Shown here: one piece after another, positions 17,014 through 18,057 of the stretch
How positions within the stretch are numbered: the first letter of the stretch is position 1
How the letters are laid out: every line of letters starts with the position of its first letter
DNA from: CAYRHN01 sp964424115
Lineage (GTDB): Bacteria > Chloroflexota > Anaerolineae > Anaerolineales > Anaerolineaceae
Assembly (NCBI GenBank): GCA_964424115.1
Contig: CAYRHN010000036.1
Coordinates: 1-18,057 of the forward strand
DNA length: 18,057 nucleotides
Direction of reading: 5' to 3'
The notes under the pieces: model-generated
The model's database searches: none
The model's input: only the letters and a program-made list of their open reading frames with translations
What the model was told of the DNA's origin: nothing
Made by a program: the position numbers and the translations under genes

Positions 17014-18057
17014 TTTATAAACCTGTTTTGCTTGGCGATCTGATTACAGAAATACGCAACGGTATTGACCTTGATCAATTTGAAAAACCATTTGAAGATG
17101 GTATGCTTCCTATTACTCGAATCGAGACAATTTCCAATGGAGAAATTAATTTTGAGCGAGTGAGGTATGTAAAAATATTATCGGAAGATAGACGAAAATA
17201 CCAATTGTACAGTGGTGACATTTTATTTAGTCATATCAATAGTCCTGAACACATTGGTAAAACCGCTATATACCGATCAGAAACACCGCTAATTCACGGC
17301 ATTAATTTATTGTTATTACGTCCAAACATAAAATATGTCTTTCCTGAATATATGTTATTGTATCTAAAATCAGAAGATGTTCGAAACTGGTTCACTTTAC
17401 GCTGTAAAAAGGCTGTAAATCAAGCGAGCCTAAATCAAGCTGACATAACTTCTATTCAAATTCCCCTCCCTTCCCTGACCGAGCAACAGCGCATCGCCGC
17501 CATCCTGCAAAAAGCTGACCGCATCCGCCGCCTGCGCCGCTATGCCCGCAGCCTCAGCGACACGTTTTTGCAGTCCGTATTTTTGCAGATGTTTGGGGAC
17601 CGGTCAAGATTTGATATTGTTAGATTTGGCGATGTTGTGAAGATTGATCGGAAAAAGGCAAATGAAAATGAATGCAAAACATTGCCTTATGTAGGCTTAG
17701 AGCATCTAGAAAAAGATTCCGGACGTTTTTCATTGGATTTTCAACATCTTCCCCAAGAAATGTTAGCAATAAATTATAGGTTCTCACGAGACCATGTGCT
17801 TTATGGAAAATTGCGGCCCTACCTTAATAAGGTTGTAATAGCAGGGTTTGATGGCGTATGTACTACAGAAATATTACCTTTGCTTCCAGTCAAAGGAAAA
17901 ATGGAAAAACATTTTCTGTGGGTTTATTTACAATCAAATATTTTTGTGAAGTGGGCAAGTGCAAATGTTGCAGGTGCAAATTTACCTAGACTATCACCAG
18001 ATGGTAGTGTATCTTTAACACATGAAATGTTTGGCAAGGGACAAATCAAATTCAATA
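17010..18057 (+). CDS. hsdS: type I specificity subunit, cut off by the window end
   Basis: DNA-recognition subunit of the type I system; runs off the window with 349 codons visible and no stop. ATG 17010 overlaps the hsdM stop. Residues 1-150: first target-recognition domain (opening LGDLITEIRNG, then GDILFSHIN and NQASLNQADITSIQIPLP). Residues 151-197: conserved central helical spacer (LTEQQRIAAILQKADRIRRL, then FLQMFGD). From 200 on: second target-recognition domain (RFGDVVKIDR, YVGLEHLEKDSG, LYGKLRPYLNKVVIAGFDGVCTTEI, GANLPRL), which is nearly complete. The spacer codons are GC-rich like hsdM, but both recognition domains are AT-rich, a mosaic expected from domain exchange. The distal helix and stop should lie within about 100 codons beyond the window. 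Confidence 0.92.
   Translation, partial: MIYKPVLLGDLITEIRNGIDLDQFEKPFEDGMLPITRIETISNGEINFERVRYVKILSEDRRKYQLYSGDILFSHINSPEHIGKTAIYRSETPLIHGINLLLLRPNIKYVFPEYMLLYLKSEDVRNWFTLRCKKAVNQASLNQADITSIQIPLPSLTEQQRIAAILQKADRIRRLRRYARSLSDTFLQSVFLQMFGDRSRFDIVRFGDVVKIDRKKANENECKTLPYVGLEHLEKDSGRFSLDFQHLPQEMLAINYRFSRDHVLYGKLRPYLNKVVIAGFDGVCTTEILPLLPVKGKMEKHFLWVYLQSNIFVKWASANVAGANLPRLSPDGSVSLTHEMFGKGQIKFN

Overview
This window is a bacterial accessory (defence) region on both sides of a short tRNA-derived repeat cluster. The core genes are GC-rich, with GTG and TTG starts and TTCG or GGAA-loop terminators. Several accessory genes are clearly AT-rich, which suggests they were acquired from other sources. The GC-rich style and the DUF2142-type membrane protein would fit an environmental bacterium such as a member of Chloroflexota/Anaerolineae, but this is a weak inference; no rRNA or phylogenetic marker is present.

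Left arm (1-8825): an AT-rich gene encodes a 707-residue protein with an N-terminal winged helix, a central PIN-like nuclease domain, a coiled coil and C-terminal membrane segments. After about 535 bases without a convincing gene comes a compact three-gene unit: a beta-class DNA methyltransferase (type III Mod), a helicase-nuclease (type III Res) and an OLD-family ATPase/TOPRIM nuclease. The spacings of 16 and 12 bases suggest co-transcription. Mod and Res modify and cut DNA; the OLD protein is AT-rich and looks like an added second effector.

Middle (8826-9504): no protein gene. It holds a 16-bp palindrome and the 3' three-quarters of a tRNA-Pro(GGG) whose 5' acceptor strand is missing. This is followed by nearly three tandem copies of a 123-124 bp unit, each containing the tRNA 3' end and a rho-independent terminator. 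It looks like the scar of integration at a tRNA gene: the truncated end faces the left arm, so the left arm would be the inserted DNA and an intact tRNA-Pro would be expected left of the window.

Right arm (9505-18057): a DUF2142-type polytopic membrane protein ends at a fourth copy of the same terminator type. A type I restriction-modification locus follows: hsdR, a DUF3800 gene with its own near-consensus promoter, hsdM, and hsdS, which overlaps hsdM by ATGA and runs off the window. HsdR translocates and cuts, HsdM with HsdS methylates, and HsdS sets the target. Both specificity-determining regions in the window (the middle of Mod and the two TRDs of HsdS) are AT-rich islands inside GC-rich frameworks, as expected for domain exchange of DNA-recognition modules.
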